A stretch of 64,000 nt of DNA from Paenibacillus sanguinis 2301083 = DSM 16941. GTDB lineage: Bacteria; Bacillota; Bacilli; Paenibacillales; Paenibacillaceae. Positions 63,716-64,000 of the stretch are shown one piece after another. The stretch is taken from NCBI RefSeq assembly GCF_000374825.1, contig NZ_KB895387.1, forward strand, positions 1 to 64,000, read 5' to 3'. Made by a program: the position numbers and the translations under genes. Positions within the stretch are counted from its first letter, which is position 1. The number at the start of each line of letters is the position of its first letter. The notes beneath the pieces are model-generated. The model made no database searches and was not told the DNA's origin. It was given only the letters and a program-made list of their open reading frames with translations.

Positions 63716-64000
63716 TTACAAGGACATGCGATAAATCTCCAGTACATCGGCTTTGTCCAGCACCGCAAAATTGCCGAAGGGACCAAAGCGGACCGCTTTG
63801 TCAGCCATTGCCTCAAGTTGGCTGTCATCAATGCCATAATCGGCCAGACGGCTTGGGGCCCCGATGGAAGACCAGAAGGACCGCAGCGCTGCAATGCCCT
63901 CAAGAGCAACCGTCTCATCGTCCTTGCCAGCAGGATCGATATGGAATACCTTCTCTGCCAGACGCTTAAACCGGGCGACGTCATGCTGCAGGTTATATTT
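63716..64000 (-). CDS. Iron-dependent alcohol dehydrogenase (YugJ/YugK-like), C-terminal part
   Basis: Only the last 94 residues are inside the window; the gene continues past 64000. The C-terminus has GIAALRSFWSSIGAPSRLAD and a terminal region KAVRFGPFGNFAVLDKADVL, typical of butanol-dehydrogenase-like group III alcohol dehydrogenases. Residues that bind iron lie outside the visible part. Function is assigned from family resemblance. Confidence 0.85.
   Translation of the reverse strand, partial: KYNLQHDVARFKRLAEKVFHIDPAGKDDETVALEGIAALRSFWSSIGAPSRLADYGIDDSQLEAMADKAVRFGPFGNFAVLDKADVLEIYRMSL

Overview
The window looks like part of a chromosome from Paenibacillus or a close relative. This is inferred from PBSX-type tail genes, an intact sporulation sigma factor SigK with a pro-sequence, glcT beside ptsHI, a flotillin/NfeD pair, a WIAG-tail-type repeat protein, strong AGGAGG ribosome binding sites and frequent TTG/GTG starts. 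I saw no rRNA, tRNA or CRISPR array.

Layout. (1) 1-7867: the end of an IS3-family element, then a contractile-tail gene set on the minus strand (small Cys protein, XkdJ-like, YkzM-like, sheath, tube, tail assembly chaperone). It has an ArpU-type late regulator and a divergent Xre repressor / ImmA-type peptidase pair. Five phased copies of a 15-bp palindrome lie between the divergent genes. No head, portal or terminase genes are visible, so this could be a tailocin-like or decayed PBSX-type element. (2) 7818-15664: bicupin of the oxalate decarboxylase family, secreted DUF4832-like protein, GNAT pseudogene, candidate type I toxin-antitoxin pair, sigK, and a marR-MFS exporter operon. (3) 15713-33396: a pectin/rhamnogalacturonan utilisation island. 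A minus-strand operon encodes ABC permease, lipoprotein binding protein, GH105, GH28, an esterase, pectinesterase and GH43. The second permease is divergent on the plus strand, followed by a YesS/YtdP-type AraC regulator, a LacI regulator, uxaB, uxaA and a rhamnogalacturonan acetylesterase. Together they would cleave pectin, import oligogalacturonides, depolymerise them and feed galacturonate into the altronate route. uxaC, kdgK and kdgA are not in the window.

(4) 33400-49511: cupin with an upstream FNR-type box, exoribonuclease YhaM, a MacB/FtsX-like ABC exporter with a candidate leader peptide and a perfect hairpin, a BMP-type lipoprotein plus chemoreceptor pair, an SRPBCC protein, GH4 alpha-galactosidase with a divergent AraC regulator, a second chemoreceptor, and a 907-residue protein built of about 70 ten-residue repeats. 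(5) 49581-64000: GH127 arabinofuranosidase, bdbC-bdbD, L25/Ctc, convergent ppk and ppx with a Pho-box-like repeat before ppk, ptsH-ptsI behind a GlcT-type antiterminator leader, glcT, floT with its NfeD partner, and the C-terminus of an iron-dependent alcohol dehydrogenase cut by the window end.

Most interesting points: the -1 frameshift signal in the tail chaperone gene, the operator array of the tail element, the leader peptide/hairpin before the FtsX-type exporter, the large folded spacer between permease and binding-protein genes, the split ABC permeases with a shared inverted 15-bp promoter motif, the decapeptide-repeat protein, and the GlcT leader placed directly on ptsHI without ptsG.
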